Assembly (NCBI RefSeq): GCF_003426735.1 | Contig: NZ_QVON01000004.1 | Location: 186,001 to 250,000 of the forward strand | Direction: 5' to 3' | From: Arenibacter sp. P308M17 | GTDB taxonomy: Bacteria > Bacteroidota > Bacteroidia > Flavobacteriales > Flavobacteriaceae | DNA length: 64,000 bases | In this document: piece by piece, positions 27,121 to 36,813 of the stretch | How the letters are laid out: every line of letters begins with the position of its first letter | Position numbering within the stretch: the first letter of the stretch is position 1 | Translations under genes and position numbers: made by a program | Notes under the pieces: generated by a model | What the model was told of the DNA's origin: nothing | The model's input: the letters and a program-made list of their open reading frames with translations, nothing else | Databases searched by the model: none

Positions 27121-27879
27121 TTAATCACAATCCCATTTAAAATTGGCCACTTTGTCATTGGACGCTGTACCTAAATTGTAATGCCACCACTCCGTTCTAA
27201 TGGACCAGAAGCCGTATTTTTCCATCGTTTCCTTTAGCAACGACCTATTATCCAAAATAGGTTTGGGCAGCTGCAAATTGTCATGATAGGCCCTTTTTCC
27301 AAAAAAATCAAAATCGGTTCCCATATCCAACTCCTCCCCGTTCAAAGTTACCAAAGTAATATCAACCGCACCGCCCTTGTTATGTATGGATCCTTTAACA
27401 GGATTTGCCACATATTGGGGGTTGGGGACTATGGCCCACATTTTATACTGTACATCATTGGGACGATAACAATCGAAGAACTTTATTTTAAATCCTTTGT
27501 CCATAAATTCTTTATTGGCCAACAGCAATGCTCTGGCGGTTTTGACCCGCGTATAGCATTCGGCGCAATCGTACACCTTGGCCTTTAAAAAATTATTTTC
27601 GGTAGCATAACGTAGGTCGTATTCAAAATCTTCGCTATAATCGGCCAGGCGCACGAACAAAGTATCGGCCAGACCGTCCAGGGATTTAAACTTGGGTTCT
27701 GGCACCCCATTTTTATTAACAATATTGATCTTTAAGGAATCCCCTGCCCCTATTTCCTTTTCAACGGTATTCTTTGCTTTCTTGGTTACGGCTACCTCCT
27801 TACAACCAAAAAGAACGGCCATTGCCAAAATGGCCATTCCCCTACATACAACTATACTTTTATTCATTTTATTCCGCAC
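27121..27879 (-). CDS. M15D D-alanyl-D-alanine dipeptidase (VanX/DdpX-like) lipoprotein
   Basis: Predicted periplasmic zinc dipeptidase. The signal ends VLFGCKE (lipobox). Zinc-site motifs are GSIHNKGGAVDITLV (His, Asp) and EWWHYNLG (Glu, His). The segment KIKFFDCYRPNDVQ carries the family's conserved YRP. Length 252 aa. Role probably in cell-wall D-Ala-D-Ala turnover, not vancomycin resistance, since no VanHA genes are near. The start could also be Met5 (27867). Confidence 0.87.
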   Translation of the reverse strand: MRNKMNKSIVVCRGMAILAMAVLFGCKEVAVTKKAKNTVEKEIGAGDSLKINIVNKNGVPEPKFKSLDGLADTLFVRLADYSEDFEYDLRYATENNFLKAKVYDCAECYTRVKTARALLLANKEFMDKGFKIKFFDCYRPNDVQYKMWAIVPNPQYVANPVKGSIHNKGGAVDITLVTLNGEELDMGTDFDFFGKRAYHDNLQLPKPILDNRSLLKETMEKYGFWSIRTEWWHYNLGTASNDKVANFKWDCD

Positions 27880-27980
27880 TAATACTATATTACAATAGGT
27901 TATACAAAGCTATTCATTTCATTGAAACCAAATAAAAGGTATTAAACCTCAGGGCAAGACCTGAACCCGATAATAGGATT

Positions 27981-28079
27981 CGACCCAAGGGTCGAGGTAT
28001 TCAGCCTAGATCCCGCCGAAAAAGGCGGGATTAGTTCAACTTTCAATTTTGAGCGCGTCTTACCGACTTCTCAAAATTG
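27981..28079. repeat. Three consecutive inverted repeats in a 319-bp gap
   Basis: CGACCCAAGGGTCG at 27981-27994, ATCCCGCC/GGCGGGAT at 28010-28031 (loop GAAAAA), and CAATTTTGAG/CTCAAAATTG at 28044-28079. They lie between the GMC-operon end and the dipeptidase gene. Any may end transcription; no gene fits here. Confidence 0.5.
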
Positions 28080-28097
28080 AGTTTCACTAATAAACAA

Positions 28098-28122
28098 AAA
28101 AGCCCCGAAATAGGGACTTCTT
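28098..28122 (-). terminator. Possible terminator after the first GMC operon
   Basis: On the minus strand AAGTCCC / GGGGCTT (one G-T pair) is followed by TTTTTT. It lies 77 bp after the subunit 3 stop codon. Confidence 0.5.
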
Positions 28123-28150
28123 TAAACTTTTAATAAGTAAAGCAATGACC

Positions 28151-28192
28151 ATTGCTCATTGCTCACTGCTAATTGTTCATTGTTTATTGTTA
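28151..28192. repeat. Degenerate heptamer repeat (ATTGCTC type), 6 units
   Basis: Six contiguous 7-bp units: ATTGCTC twice, then ACTGCTA, ATTGTTC, ATTGTTT, ATTGTTA. An inverted unit AGCAATG precedes at 28141-28147. The reverse complement AGCAATN matches the heptamer at 7640-7740. It lies 6 bp after the stop of the subunit 3 gene. Confidence 0.7.
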
Positions 28193-28198
28193 TAGTCC

Positions 28199-28918
28199 TT
28201 AAGTTAAAAGGTTGCCCTTTTCGTCCCAGGTGGCGATTTCGTTTCTAGTGCTCTGATCGATGCATTTGGCCACCCATTCCGGATCGTAGGCCACGCCGTG
28301 CTGATCCAAAACATCCTGCGGAACGCCATCCCAAACGTTGGGGGTATTTCCCTTATAGCCCAGTTCGGCAACTCCTACTTTGGAGGAATAATAGCCACAT
28401 ACCGTTAATCCGCGCATCAAATAAAAAAATTGTATTTCGAGCGGTTGCGTGTCCAACGGTTTTTCTATATCATGATAACAAATGGCATCCAATATCTGTT
28501 TTTGCTGATCCAGGGCAGCCAATTTAAATTCGGTCCCAAAATCGGTATTGCTCCTATGGTCCAGCCACATTAACCCTCCTTTAAGTGTCAGCTGTAGCTC
28601 TGGGATATCCTTGCCCATAAATTCTATAAATTCAGGAACTTCCGCCTCTATTGGGCCTCCATTAGGTTCTTTGGGAGGGAGTATAATGGTACTCAATACC
28701 GCTATGGTCTCCATTTCATGTTCCGTAAAGAGCTGTTCGGCATTCAGTTTTTCAATCAGCTCCAACTCCTCAGGGGTACGTCCAAAATAAGGGGTGTTTT
28801 CCGCAGTGGCTATGGCTTCCTTTGCTGTATCGGGTCCATCTGTCTTGCAGCCGTGAAAGGCCAGAGCGGATGCGCCCGCACCAAAAATTATTGTCTGTAT
28901 ACTCTTTCTTCTATCCAT
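28199..28918 (-). CDS. Gluconate 2-dehydrogenase subunit 3 family protein (copy 1)
   Basis: Small subunit partner of a GMC dehydrogenase, 239 aa. The N-terminus DRRKSIQTIIFGAGASA is a Tat signal (twin Arg) ending in a HGCK lipobox-like Cys. Exported with its partner, it would place the complex in the periplasm. Body similarity to its paralogue at 31832-32539 is high (FIEFMGKDIP, GGLMWLDH, NTPNVWDGVP, WVAKCIDQS). It follows the GMC gene by 3 bp. Homologous pairs act as glucoside/lactose 3-dehydrogenases in other bacteria. Confidence 0.88.
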   Translation of the reverse strand: MDRRKSIQTIIFGAGASALAFHGCKTDGPDTAKEAIATAENTPYFGRTPEELELIEKLNAEQLFTEHEMETIAVLSTIILPPKEPNGGPIEAEVPEFIEFMGKDIPELQLTLKGGLMWLDHRSNTDFGTEFKLAALDQQKQILDAICYHDIEKPLDTQPLEIQFFYLMRGLTVCGYYSSKVGVAELGYKGNTPNVWDGVPQDVLDQHGVAYDPEWVAKCIDQSTRNEIATWDEKGNLLT

Positions 28919-28921
28919 GGT

Positions 28922-30643
28922 CTAGATATTTTGCTGTTTTAACTGTTCAATGATATAATCGCTTGCGCGCCAAGACAATGCCAAAATGGTCCAAGTACAG
29001 TTCTTGTCCGCTTGGGAGGTAAATGGTCCGGCATCTACAATAAAGACATTGTCCACATCGTGCAATTGATTGAATTTATTGGTGACCGATGTTTTGGGGT
29101 CATTGCCCATTCTGGTGGTCCCCACTTCATGGATAATACGTCCAGGAGCTTCCAGCCCATAATCGCGATCTTTGCCCGGCTTCTCCCCTAAAGGCTCCGC
29201 CCCTATATTATGAAAGATTTCCTCAAAGGTATCCTGCATATGCTTGGCCTGATTTTTCTCAAAATCGGACCATTTATAATTAAACTTCAATACCGGGATG
29301 CCAAATTGATCTACGGTGGTAGGGTCTATTTCACAATAATTCTCCTTGCGGGCAATACCCTCTCCCCTTCCAGCAACCCCTAATACGGAACCGTAGTACT
29401 TCTTTACATCATCCCTCAAGCTGTCGCCGTAACCACCCACCTTGAGCCCAAAGAACTTATTGAACTCATTGGGGTTAAAACTAAATCCATAACCCGGCAT
29501 CCTCATTCCCCCACCTACTTCGATATGATACCCCCTTGGGAAATCCAACTTGGAATTATCTCCCCACCAAGGAGAATAGACATGGTTACTGCCTACGCCG
29601 TCCTCATTATAGGATACTTTTCTGTTCATCAATGCAGGCACAAAAGCGGCCCTGCTTGCCCCGGTGGAGTCGTGCAGATATTTGCCCACCACATCACTGC
29701 TATTTCCCAATCCGTTAGGATGTTGTTTACTTTTCGAATTCAAAAGAATACGGGCGGAACTGCAGGCGGAAGCCGCCAAAACCACCACCCTCGCCTTTAA
29801 TTGGTACTCCTTTCTATCGTCCTTACTAATGTAGGACACTCCTGTTGCCTTGCCCTCTTCATTGGTGGTTACCTCCCTGACTACGCAGTTGACGAACAAT
29901 TTGATCCGCCCCCCATTTTTTTGTGCAGGGAAAATAAGACAACTTCCAGATGAGAAATCGGCATAAACGGAACAGGAACGCGAACATTGTCCGCAGTAAA
30001 AACACACCCCCCGTTCCGTATTGATTCTTTTGGTGAGCATGGAAAGTCTACCCGGAATAGTAGGTATTCCTGCCTTTTTTGCCCCATTAATATAAAATAG
30101 CTCATGCAGTCTCGGTTTTGGGGGAGGAAGAAAAAAACCATCCGGATCGTTTTCCAAGCCTTCATTGGTGCCAAACACCCCGATAAGCTTATCTACCTTG
30201 TCGTAATACGGCTTTACATCCTCATAACCTATAGGCCAGTCCTCACCATGGCCGTCCCGGGTCTTCCCCTTAAAATCCTTTGGTCCAAAACGCAGGGAAA
30301 TCCTTCCCCAGTGGTTTGTGCGTCCCCCCAGCATATGGGATCGAAACCAATCAAACTCGGTGCCGGGCTCACGGGTATAAGGTTCCCCTTCAATCTCCCA
30401 ACCGCCATATGCAGCATCAAACTCCCCAAATGCCCTAGTAGTATTGGCTCCCCTTCTGGGAGATTCGTAATTCCATTTTAGCTGATTCATGGTTTTCGGG
30501 TCTGCCGGATCAAAAAATGGGCCCGCCTCTACCACCGCAACATTAAGGCCGGCGTCTGCCAATTGCTTTGTGGCCATACCGCCACCTGCGCCCGAACCAA
30601 CAATTATTACATCATAAATTTCTGAAGATTCTTTTATCTGCAT
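28922..30643 (-). CDS. GMC family FAD oxidoreductase (copy 1)
   Basis: Catalytic subunit of a predicted periplasmic sugar or glycoside dehydrogenase, 573 aa. The FAD-binding loop is VIIVGSGAGGGMATKQL near the N-terminus; LGGRTNHWGR is the GMC signature area; HEVGTTRMG and the final SQADKNCTWTILALSWR complete the fold. A Cys cluster at about residues 215-230 (CFYCGQCSRSC) resembles the region that holds a 3Fe-4S cluster in FAD-dependent glucose dehydrogenase. It has no signal peptide and presumably leaves the cell with the Tat-tagged small subunit. No dedicated cytochrome subunit is adjacent. Confidence 0.92.
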   Translation of the reverse strand: MQIKESSEIYDVIIVGSGAGGGMATKQLADAGLNVAVVEAGPFFDPADPKTMNQLKWNYESPRRGANTTRAFGEFDAAYGGWEIEGEPYTREPGTEFDWFRSHMLGGRTNHWGRISLRFGPKDFKGKTRDGHGEDWPIGYEDVKPYYDKVDKLIGVFGTNEGLENDPDGFFLPPPKPRLHELFYINGAKKAGIPTIPGRLSMLTKRINTERGVCFYCGQCSRSCSVYADFSSGSCLIFPAQKNGGRIKLFVNCVVREVTTNEEGKATGVSYISKDDRKEYQLKARVVVLAASACSSARILLNSKSKQHPNGLGNSSDVVGKYLHDSTGASRAAFVPALMNRKVSYNEDGVGSNHVYSPWWGDNSKLDFPRGYHIEVGGGMRMPGYGFSFNPNEFNKFFGLKVGGYGDSLRDDVKKYYGSVLGVAGRGEGIARKENYCEIDPTTVDQFGIPVLKFNYKWSDFEKNQAKHMQDTFEEIFHNIGAEPLGEKPGKDRDYGLEAPGRIIHEVGTTRMGNDPKTSVTNKFNQLHDVDNVFIVDAGPFTSQADKNCTWTILALSWRASDYIIEQLKQQNI

Positions 30644-30957
30644 AATGGAATAAATTAATTTTAATTATAAACTTCAATATATATTTAAAACGAAGTCAAA
30701 TTAGAATTTTTTGTCCAAACAACCTTAAAATTCATGTATTTTGATATGAAACCATTAATAAATGATAATATCCTATTAGAAGAGGTAAATCCATAATAAT
30801 AAACAATCGGACAAGTGCTTCAGATCCGCGGTTAAAAATTCCATGGAACAGTATAGGTTGGATGGTTATGCCGGCAGGTCTACCTACTTAGGCCAAAAAA
30901 TCAAAAAGGCCTCCTTTCGGAAGCCTTTACGATACATTTCCATAAATGGTATCCGGA
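30644..30957 (-). promoter_or_regulatory. Upstream region of GMC operon 1, with block shared with operon 2
   Basis: This 314-bp gap holds a conserved block at 30705-30751 that matches 34318-34364 upstream of the second GMC gene, including AACAACCT and AAAATTCATGTA. It lies 60-110 bp before the GMC start and is a likely promoter or operator. The remainder holds the terminator at 30903-30928 and is otherwise featureless. Confidence 0.55.
30903..30928 (-). terminator. Terminator of the sugar isomerase gene
   Basis: On the minus strand AAAGGCTTCC / GGAGGCCTTT with a 4-nt loop (GAAA), followed by a T-rich run, 30 bp after the isomerase stop codon. Confidence 0.7.
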
Positions 30958-31800
30958 TTATTTTAAACTTTCCAGATACTTTAAACTTTCGGGTACTTGT
31001 TTTACAACCCTGGAACACTCGTCCTCTATGAACATATACTTGATCCCCAATTTTTTGGCTTCGGCCACAACACCGGCTATATCCACTTCCCCGGTTCCCA
31101 AAACCACATTGGTCTCCACATCTGCATGGCCGGTATTATCTTTTTTAGTGCCTTTTTCCATATCCTTTAAATGCAATAAAATGAATTTGGATGGATACTT
31201 TCTTAGCAATTTCAAGGGGTCCTCCCCTCCATGGTGTACCCAATAGACATCCATTTCAAAATCGAAATATTTGGCATTCTGTGCCATATAATCAAATAGG
31301 GTACCGTCCTTATAGGGCCTAAACTCAAATCCATGGGCATGATAGGCCAATTGTATTCCATTTTCCCTTAATAGCTTACCCGCCTTATTAAAAACGGCAA
31401 CCGCCTTTTGGGTATCCACGATATCAAAATTGTTGCCGTCATGTGGGATCCATGCACACATTACATAGGAAGCACCGTAACTTTTGGCCTTCTTCACCAC
31501 CTCTTGGGGGGAATTGGCCAAGTCCTCGAAGCCTGCCCCAACACTAACAACGTTCAATTTGTTTTTGGCGAGCAATTCCTTAAACTTCTCCTCTGGCATC
31601 CCATAGGAATCGCCTCCCTCCAAAACGGTAATACCCCAGTCCTGTATTAATTTTAAGGTACCGGGGATATCTTCCTTAAACTGATTTCTAAGACTGTACA
31701 GTTGTAGCCCTACCTCTTGGGCAGTTACCTTTGTGGTTTCGAGAAAAATAAAGGCAATTAAAAATAGCCATAGTAGTTGTAATTTTTTCATCTTGTCCAA
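30958..31800 (-). CDS. Secreted sugar phosphate isomerase/epimerase (xylose isomerase-like TIM barrel)
   Basis: 280-aa TIM-barrel protein of the AP-endonuclease-2/xylose-isomerase-like family, with an N-terminal signal peptide (LLWLFLIAFIFLETTKVTAQ). Metal and active-site segments are VGLQLYSLRNQF, LAYHAHGFEFRP, DFEMDVYWVHHGGEDP, and FILLHLKDM. In other Bacteroidota such proteins cluster with GMC dehydrogenases and 3-keto-sugar pathways. Its position between the two GMC pairs suggests a periplasmic step on oxidised sugars. Substrate unproven. The start may be Met1 or Met4. Confidence 0.85.
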   Translation of the reverse strand: MDKMKKLQLLWLFLIAFIFLETTKVTAQEVGLQLYSLRNQFKEDIPGTLKLIQDWGITVLEGGDSYGMPEEKFKELLAKNKLNVVSVGAGFEDLANSPQEVVKKAKSYGASYVMCAWIPHDGNNFDIVDTQKAVAVFNKAGKLLRENGIQLAYHAHGFEFRPYKDGTLFDYMAQNAKYFDFEMDVYWVHHGGEDPLKLLRKYPSKFILLHLKDMEKGTKKDNTGHADVETNVVLGTGEVDIAGVVAEAKKLGIKYMFIEDECSRVVKQVPESLKYLESLK

Positions 31801-31831
31801 AGTTATTTTTAACGGCTACAACTTAACAAAT

Positions 31832-32539
31832 TTAGGTCAACAAATTTCCTTCGGCATCCCATTCCGCCATGTCGTTACGTTTGCTTTGATCCACGCATTT
31901 GGCCAACCATTTGGGGTCATAGGATTTGCCGTGCTTTGCCAAAACATCTTCCGGAACACCATCCCAAACGTTGGGGGAATTACCTTTATAGCCCAAATCT
32001 TCAATACCTTCCTTGGAGGTATAATATCCCGTTACGGTTAAATTGCGGATCAGGGAAAAGAATTGTTGCTCGTAAGTTGGATTTTCCTTGTCCGGAAAGG
32101 CAATGGCATCCAAAATCTCTTTTTGCTGTGCCTCGGTAGCCGTTTTAAATTCCGTTCCGTAATCCTTATTGCTCTTGTGATCCAACCACATGAGACCGCC
32201 TTGTAACGGGGTTTGGTAAGCAGGGATATCCTTGGCCATGAATTCGATAAAATCGGGTACCCCGGCATCGGTAGCACTACCATAGGTGCCATTGGAAGGT
32301 AATATCAGGGCACATAATACTCCTAGAGTAACCATTTGATGTTCATCAAAAAACTGTTCGGCATAAAGTTTTTTAAGTAACTCCTTTTCCTCCGGGGTCC
32401 TCCCAAAATGTTTTTCTTCCTGTACCAGGGCCTCTGCGGTTCCAGCCTCCCCTTCCGTTCCGGGCTTACATCCATTTATTGCCAATCCTCCTGCTACACC
32501 ACCAAGGATAATGGATTTTATACTTTTTCTTCTATCCAT
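31832..32539 (-). CDS. Gluconate 2-dehydrogenase subunit 3 family protein (copy 2)
   Basis: 235-aa paralogue of 28199-28918, with Tat signal DRRKSIKSIILGGVAGG and lipobox-like NGCK. Conserved blocks include HFGRTPEE, GGLMWLDHKSNKDYGTEF and GNSPNVWDGVPEDVL. Separated by 4 bp from the GMC gene of the second pair and 31 bp from the isomerase, so a GMC-subunit 3-isomerase operon is likely. Confidence 0.88.
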   Translation of the reverse strand: MDRRKSIKSIILGGVAGGLAINGCKPGTEGEAGTAEALVQEEKHFGRTPEEKELLKKLYAEQFFDEHQMVTLGVLCALILPSNGTYGSATDAGVPDFIEFMAKDIPAYQTPLQGGLMWLDHKSNKDYGTEFKTATEAQQKEILDAIAFPDKENPTYEQQFFSLIRNLTVTGYYTSKEGIEDLGYKGNSPNVWDGVPEDVLAKHGKSYDPKWLAKCVDQSKRNDMAEWDAEGNLLT

Positions 32540-32543
32540 AATT

Positions 32544-34262
32544 CTAGATATTTTGTTTTTTCAATTGCTCCACTATATAATCCGATGTTCTCCAGGCCAA
32601 GGCCAAGATGGTCCAAGTAGGGTTCTTATCCGCTTGGGAAACAAAGGGTCCCGCATCCACAATAAAAACATTGTCCACATCGTGCATTTGTTCCCACTTG
32701 TTGACCACCGATGTTCTGGGATTGTCCCCCATCCTTGTGGTACCCACCTCATGGATTATTTCCCCAGGGTTGAGCAGGCCATAATCCCTATCTTCTCCTG
32801 CCTTTCTACCCAAGACCTGTCCCCCCATATTGTGTATTATTTCCTCAAAGGTGTCTTGCATATGTTTGGCCTGTAGACGTTCGTGATCGGACCATTGGTA
32901 ATTAAAGCGCAATATCGGAATCCCAAATTCGTCCACCTTTCCCGGGTCAATTTCACAATAGTTGCTTTCCAGAGCAATAGATTCGCCACGACCGGCAAAA
33001 CCGATCATTGCCCCATAATATTTCTTTACATCCTCCCTTAGTACATTGCCATAGCCTCCAACTTTTTCACCAAAGAACTCATTGAGGGCATTTGCGTTAA
33101 ATCCGAACCCGTAGCTCGGCATTCCCATTCCTCCCCATACTTCTATATGATATCCTCTTGCAAAATCGAGATTTTTATTGTCCAACCACCAAGGCGTATA
33201 GACATGCATCCCCCCTACACCATCTTCATTGTATGTCTTTCTGTTCATAAGGTCAGGGACAAACCCTGTCATTCCACCCCCTGTGGAATCGTGCAGGTAC
33301 TTCCCTACCACACCACTGCTGTTGCCCAATCCGGCCGGATGTTGCTTACTTTTGGAATTTAAAAGAATTCTTGCGGTACTACAGGCCGATGCCGCCAGAA
33401 CAACAATTTTTCCCTTTAGCCCATATTCCTTACGATCCTCCTTGTTTATATAAAGCACCCCCGTGGCCTTACCTTCCTCATTGGTAGTGACCTCCCGTAC
33501 CATGGCGTTTACAAAAAGGTCTATCTGGCCCCCGTTCTTTTGGGCAGGGAAGATCAAACAGCTACCTGCCGAAAAATCGGCATATATCTGACAAGACCTA
33601 CCGCATTGTCCGCAGTAAAAACACACCCCTCGATCGTTGTTTATTTTTTTGGTAACCATGGACATCCTTGAGGGAATGACCGGAATATTAGATTTCTTGG
33701 CCCCGTCTATATAGTACAATTCATGCAATCTAGGTTTTGGCGCAGGAAGGAAAAATCCGTCCGGTTCGTTTTCCAAACCTTCTTTTGACCCAAAAACACC
33801 GATAAGCTTGTCTACCTTGTCATAATATGGCTTTACATCTTCGTATCCAATAGGCCAGTTTTCCCCAAGACCATCAATATCCTTATGTTTAAAATCGCGT
33901 TGACTAAAACGTAGGGAAATACGTCCCCAGTGATTTGTCCTACCCCCCAGCATACGTGACCTGAACCATGAAAATTTTGATCCATTTTTTTGGGTATAGG
34001 GTTCTCCCTCAATTTCCCAACCGCCATATGCAGCATCAAATTCCCCAAAGGCCCTAGTGGTACTTGCTCCTCTCCCAGGAGATTCGTATGGCCATTTCAA
34101 TTGGGTAATCTGTTCCGGATTTTTAGGGTCGAAAAACGGGCCCGCTTCTACCACGGCCACTTTAAGCCCTGCTTCGGACAGTACTTTTGTGGCCATACCG
34201 CCACCGGCACCGGACCCAACTATGATCACATCATAAATAGTTGATGTTTCTTTTATCTGCAT
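32544..34262 (-). CDS. GMC family FAD oxidoreductase (copy 2)
   Basis: 572-aa paralogue of 28922-30643, closely similar along the whole length. FAD loop VIIVGSGAGGGMATKVL, signature LGGRTNHWGR, Cys cluster CFYCGQCGRSC, and C-terminal SQADKNPTWTILALAWR are all present, so both copies look catalytically intact. First gene of the second operon. Differences between the copies are concentrated in the central substrate-side region (e.g. WWLDNKNLDF against WWGDNSKLDF), compatible with different glycoside preference. Confidence 0.92.
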   Translation of the reverse strand: MQIKETSTIYDVIIVGSGAGGGMATKVLSEAGLKVAVVEAGPFFDPKNPEQITQLKWPYESPGRGASTTRAFGEFDAAYGGWEIEGEPYTQKNGSKFSWFRSRMLGGRTNHWGRISLRFSQRDFKHKDIDGLGENWPIGYEDVKPYYDKVDKLIGVFGSKEGLENEPDGFFLPAPKPRLHELYYIDGAKKSNIPVIPSRMSMVTKKINNDRGVCFYCGQCGRSCQIYADFSAGSCLIFPAQKNGGQIDLFVNAMVREVTTNEEGKATGVLYINKEDRKEYGLKGKIVVLAASACSTARILLNSKSKQHPAGLGNSSGVVGKYLHDSTGGGMTGFVPDLMNRKTYNEDGVGGMHVYTPWWLDNKNLDFARGYHIEVWGGMGMPSYGFGFNANALNEFFGEKVGGYGNVLREDVKKYYGAMIGFAGRGESIALESNYCEIDPGKVDEFGIPILRFNYQWSDHERLQAKHMQDTFEEIIHNMGGQVLGRKAGEDRDYGLLNPGEIIHEVGTTRMGDNPRTSVVNKWEQMHDVDNVFIVDAGPFVSQADKNPTWTILALAWRTSDYIVEQLKKQNI

Positions 34263-34317
34263 ACTTTAAAGAATTTATTTTGACGCTCAATATAAGTTTA
34301 AAATGATATTAAATTAA

Positions 34318-34364
34318 AATTTTTTATTCGAACAACCTGAAAATTCATGTAATTTGACACAAAA
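34318..34364 (-). promoter_or_regulatory. Promoter-region block shared with GMC operon 1
   Basis: Matches 30705-30751 over about 47 bp with few changes. Lies 56-102 bp upstream of the second GMC start, the same place as in copy 1. Confidence 0.5.
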
Positions 34365-34458
34365 TCAGGAGTAATTGATAAATATTTTTAGGGAATGACA
34401 CGGGATACCCAAAGTTTATAGAAACCATTCCCTATAAACTTGGATACAGAGGGTCTTC

Positions 34459-36570
34459 TTAAAAATTCTCCAATTGTTCCAAAACCTCTTCGACAGTGGA
34501 CACCGGAAGCTTACAAGTATGGTCCTGGCAAACATAAATATAAGTCCCATCATCCGAATAGCGCCCTTTAAACAAAGGCATTCCACTATCTTTATTACTG
34601 CCTACGATTAACGTATTGGGCAAATTATGATATTGTAGTTCTGCCAATAATTGCCCGGCATCATTGCCTACGACAGCAATTTCATAAAAGGGGTATGCCG
34701 TTTTCAACAACAGGGAATTCCATTTGGAATAATTATAGGCATTTTCCTCCAAAACGGAAATCATGGAAGAAAGCATGGACCTGGACTTTAACATGGCCGC
34801 CTTATCATAATCTATATGTCCCAAAAGAAACAGATTTTCCGCCATAACCGAATTGGGCGAAGGCAATACCCCATCATCGGTCTTGATTATTTTTGCAATT
34901 AATTCGTCGGTGGAGTTAAAACTGTACATCCCGGAATTTTCATCCGAAAATTTATACTGTGCCATTTTGTTCATTTTCTTGGCAAAGTCCAAATAGGAAT
35001 TGGACATTGTTGTACTGTACAGTTTTAAGGAGGCACTGGTCAAAAAGGAATAATCCTCCAAAAATCCATCGCTTTTTTTACTGTCCGTTTTGTAGGTATG
35101 TACCAACTGATCCTTGTCCAGACTATTTTTTTCAATAAAACGAAACACTTCCTCTGCTTTTTCCAAATAGGCAGCTTCCTTAAAAACATTATAGGCATCC
35201 ACAAATCCGTTGATCAACAGGGCGTTCCATGAGGTAATGATCTTATCGTCCGTATTGGGCCTGGTTCTTTTGTCCCGGGCCTTTAAAATTTTCCTATGCC
35301 ACTGTGCCTGATACTCCGCCCATTCTTCTTGGGAGATATCATTCTCCTTAATAAATGCTTCGTCCCCGCTGGTCCTAAAAAGAATATAGGAATCATTTTC
35401 CCAAATGTTGGACCGATCAATATTGTAATATTTGGCAAAAATATCGAAATCGGATCCCAAAACGGACCTTAATTCCTCTTCCTTCCAAACGTAAAATTTA
35501 CCTTCCCCACCATCACTATCGGCATCAATGGCCGCATAATAGCCGCCATCCGGATGCTTCATCTCCCTATCCAAAAAAGCAATGGTCCCTTCCACCACTT
35601 TTTTATACATCGGTTCCTTATAAACTTTATAGGCCTTGGAATAAAGGCTCAATAATTGCGCATTGTCATACAGCATTTTTTCAAAATGCGGTACCTTCCA
35701 TTGCGCATCGGTACTATACCTATAGAATCCGCCGGCAATATGATCGTACACACCTCCCCAGGCCATTCTGTCCAAGGTGGTTTTAACAAAATCACGGGCT
35801 TCTTCATCCTCGGTCAATACGGCATAATCCAAAAGAAAATCCAGATTAACGGGGATCATAAATTTCTCAGACCCTTGGTTTCCGCCCCATTTTAGGTCCC
35901 AATTATCCTTCCATTTTTCAACACTGGTCTTTAGGGCCTCCGGAGTCAACCTCCCCAAATCGGAGACTGGCTGTATTATATTTACTTCCTGTATTCCTTG
36001 GGCCACCATATCGGCATAGTCATTGGCTTTTTTGGGATCATCCTTATATAATTTGCTAACTTGGGACAGCACTTTGCTCCATTGTTCCTTGGTGTGGTAA
36101 GTACCCCCATAAATTGGCTTACCGTTGGGCAGGGCAATTATATTTAAGGGCCAGCCTCCACTCCCTTTTATTAACTGCAGGGCCGTCATATACACATGGT
36201 CCACATCCGGTCTTTCCTCCCTATCTACCTTTATATTTATGAAGTTTTCATTCATCAATTTGGCCACTTCCACATCCTCGAAGGTCTCTTCTTCCATTAC
36301 GTGGCACCAATGGCAGGAAGAATACCCAACACTCACCAATACCAACTTATCCTCCTTTTTGGCTTCTTCCAAAGCACTAGGGCTCCATGGCCTCCAATTT
36401 ACAGGATTATGGGCATGTTGCAATAAATAAGGACTGGTTTCATTAATCAGGTCATTGGTATATTTATGCCCGCTTTTCTGGCCTTTTATATCGGAGCAGG
36501 AAAACAAGATCATAAAAAATAGATTGCAAAAAGAAAGTCTAAGACACATACTTCGGGTCATAAAGTACAA
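34459..36570 (-). CDS. DUF255 thioredoxin-domain protein (YyaL/SSP411-like) lipoprotein
   Basis: 703-aa protein with a lipoprotein signal (FMILFSCSD). The N-terminal DUF255 thioredoxin-like domain has [16 protein letters not shown] and the redox motif [12 protein letters not shown]; the rest is an alpha/alpha six-hairpin barrel as in glycosidases ([40 protein letters not shown]). Biochemical activity is unknown for the family. Met1, Met4 or Met8 could start. A 163-bp mobile element begins 5 bp upstream, so the native promoter has been displaced or replaced. Confidence 0.88.
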   Translation of the reverse strand: MYFMTRSMCLRLSFCNLFFMILFSCSDIKGQKSGHKYTNDLINETSPYLLQHAHNPVNWRPWSPSALEEAKKEDKLVLVSVGYSSCHWCHVMEEETFEDVEVAKLMNENFINIKVDREERPDVDHVYMTALQLIKGSGGWPLNIIALPNGKPIYGGTYHTKEQWSKVLSQVSKLYKDDPKKANDYADMVAQGIQEVNIIQPVSDLGRLTPEALKTSVEKWKDNWDLKWGGNQGSEKFMIPVNLDFLLDYAVLTEDEEARDFVKTTLDRMAWGGVYDHIAGGFYRYSTDAQWKVPHFEKMLYDNAQLLSLYSKAYKVYKEPMYKKVVEGTIAFLDREMKHPDGGYYAAIDADSDGGEGKFYVWKEEELRSVLGSDFDIFAKYYNIDRSNIWENDSYILFRTSGDEAFIKENDISQEEWAEYQAQWHRKILKARDKRTRPNTDDKIITSWNALLINGFVDAYNVFKEAAYLEKAEEVFRFIEKNSLDKDQLVHTYKTDSKKSDGFLEDYSFLTSASLKLYSTTMSNSYLDFAKKMNKMAQYKFSDENSGMYSFNSTDELIAKIIKTDDGVLPSPNSVMAENLFLLGHIDYDKAAMLKSRSMLSSMISVLEENAYNYSKWNSLLLKTAYPFYEIAVVGNDAGQLLAELQYHNLPNTLIVGSNKDSGMPLFKGRYSDDGTYIYVCQDHTCKLPVSTVEEVLEQLENF

Positions 36571-36574
36571 ATAT

Positions 36575-36737
36575 TGAAGTGATTTAAACTTTTAGGATTG
36601 ATGCGAAAATTGATGGTTTTGAACCCATATGAAGGTTTTTTTGAGCTGCATAGCTAGGCTACGGAGCAAAAAAAAGACAAAATAGGGGTACAAAACGGCG
36701 ATTTTTTAGCCAATTCGGAAAAATTTAAATCACTTCA
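36575..36737. mobile_element. 163-bp palindromic MITE-like element, family B copy 1
   Basis: Ends are inverted repeats (TGAAGTGATTTAAA, 14/14). The centre holds a conserved hairpin region GAGCTGCATAGCTAGGC next to A-runs, then AAAAAGACAAAAT. The element at 56559-56720 has the same length, the same order of blocks and related ends (TGAACTCATCTT), in reverse orientation. It contains no gene. It lies between two genes on the minus strand, abutting the DUF255 start. Confidence 0.65.
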
Positions 36738-36813
36738 TTGTTCAGTTTTGAAAAATACAACAATTGATTTCAATAATCGTAGCAATAAATAAAGTTCTAC
36801 GCCCTTAAAACTG

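Noticed and set aside
27121-27879. Vancomycin resistance locus because of the VanX-type dipeptidase
   Set aside because: No ligase, dehydrogenase or two-component genes nearby; this is a lipoprotein with a wall-turnover role in a Gram-negative cell.
28199-34262. Assembly duplication artefact of the GMC module
   Set aside because: The two copies differ throughout at protein and DNA level and are separated by a distinct gene, so they are real paralogues.
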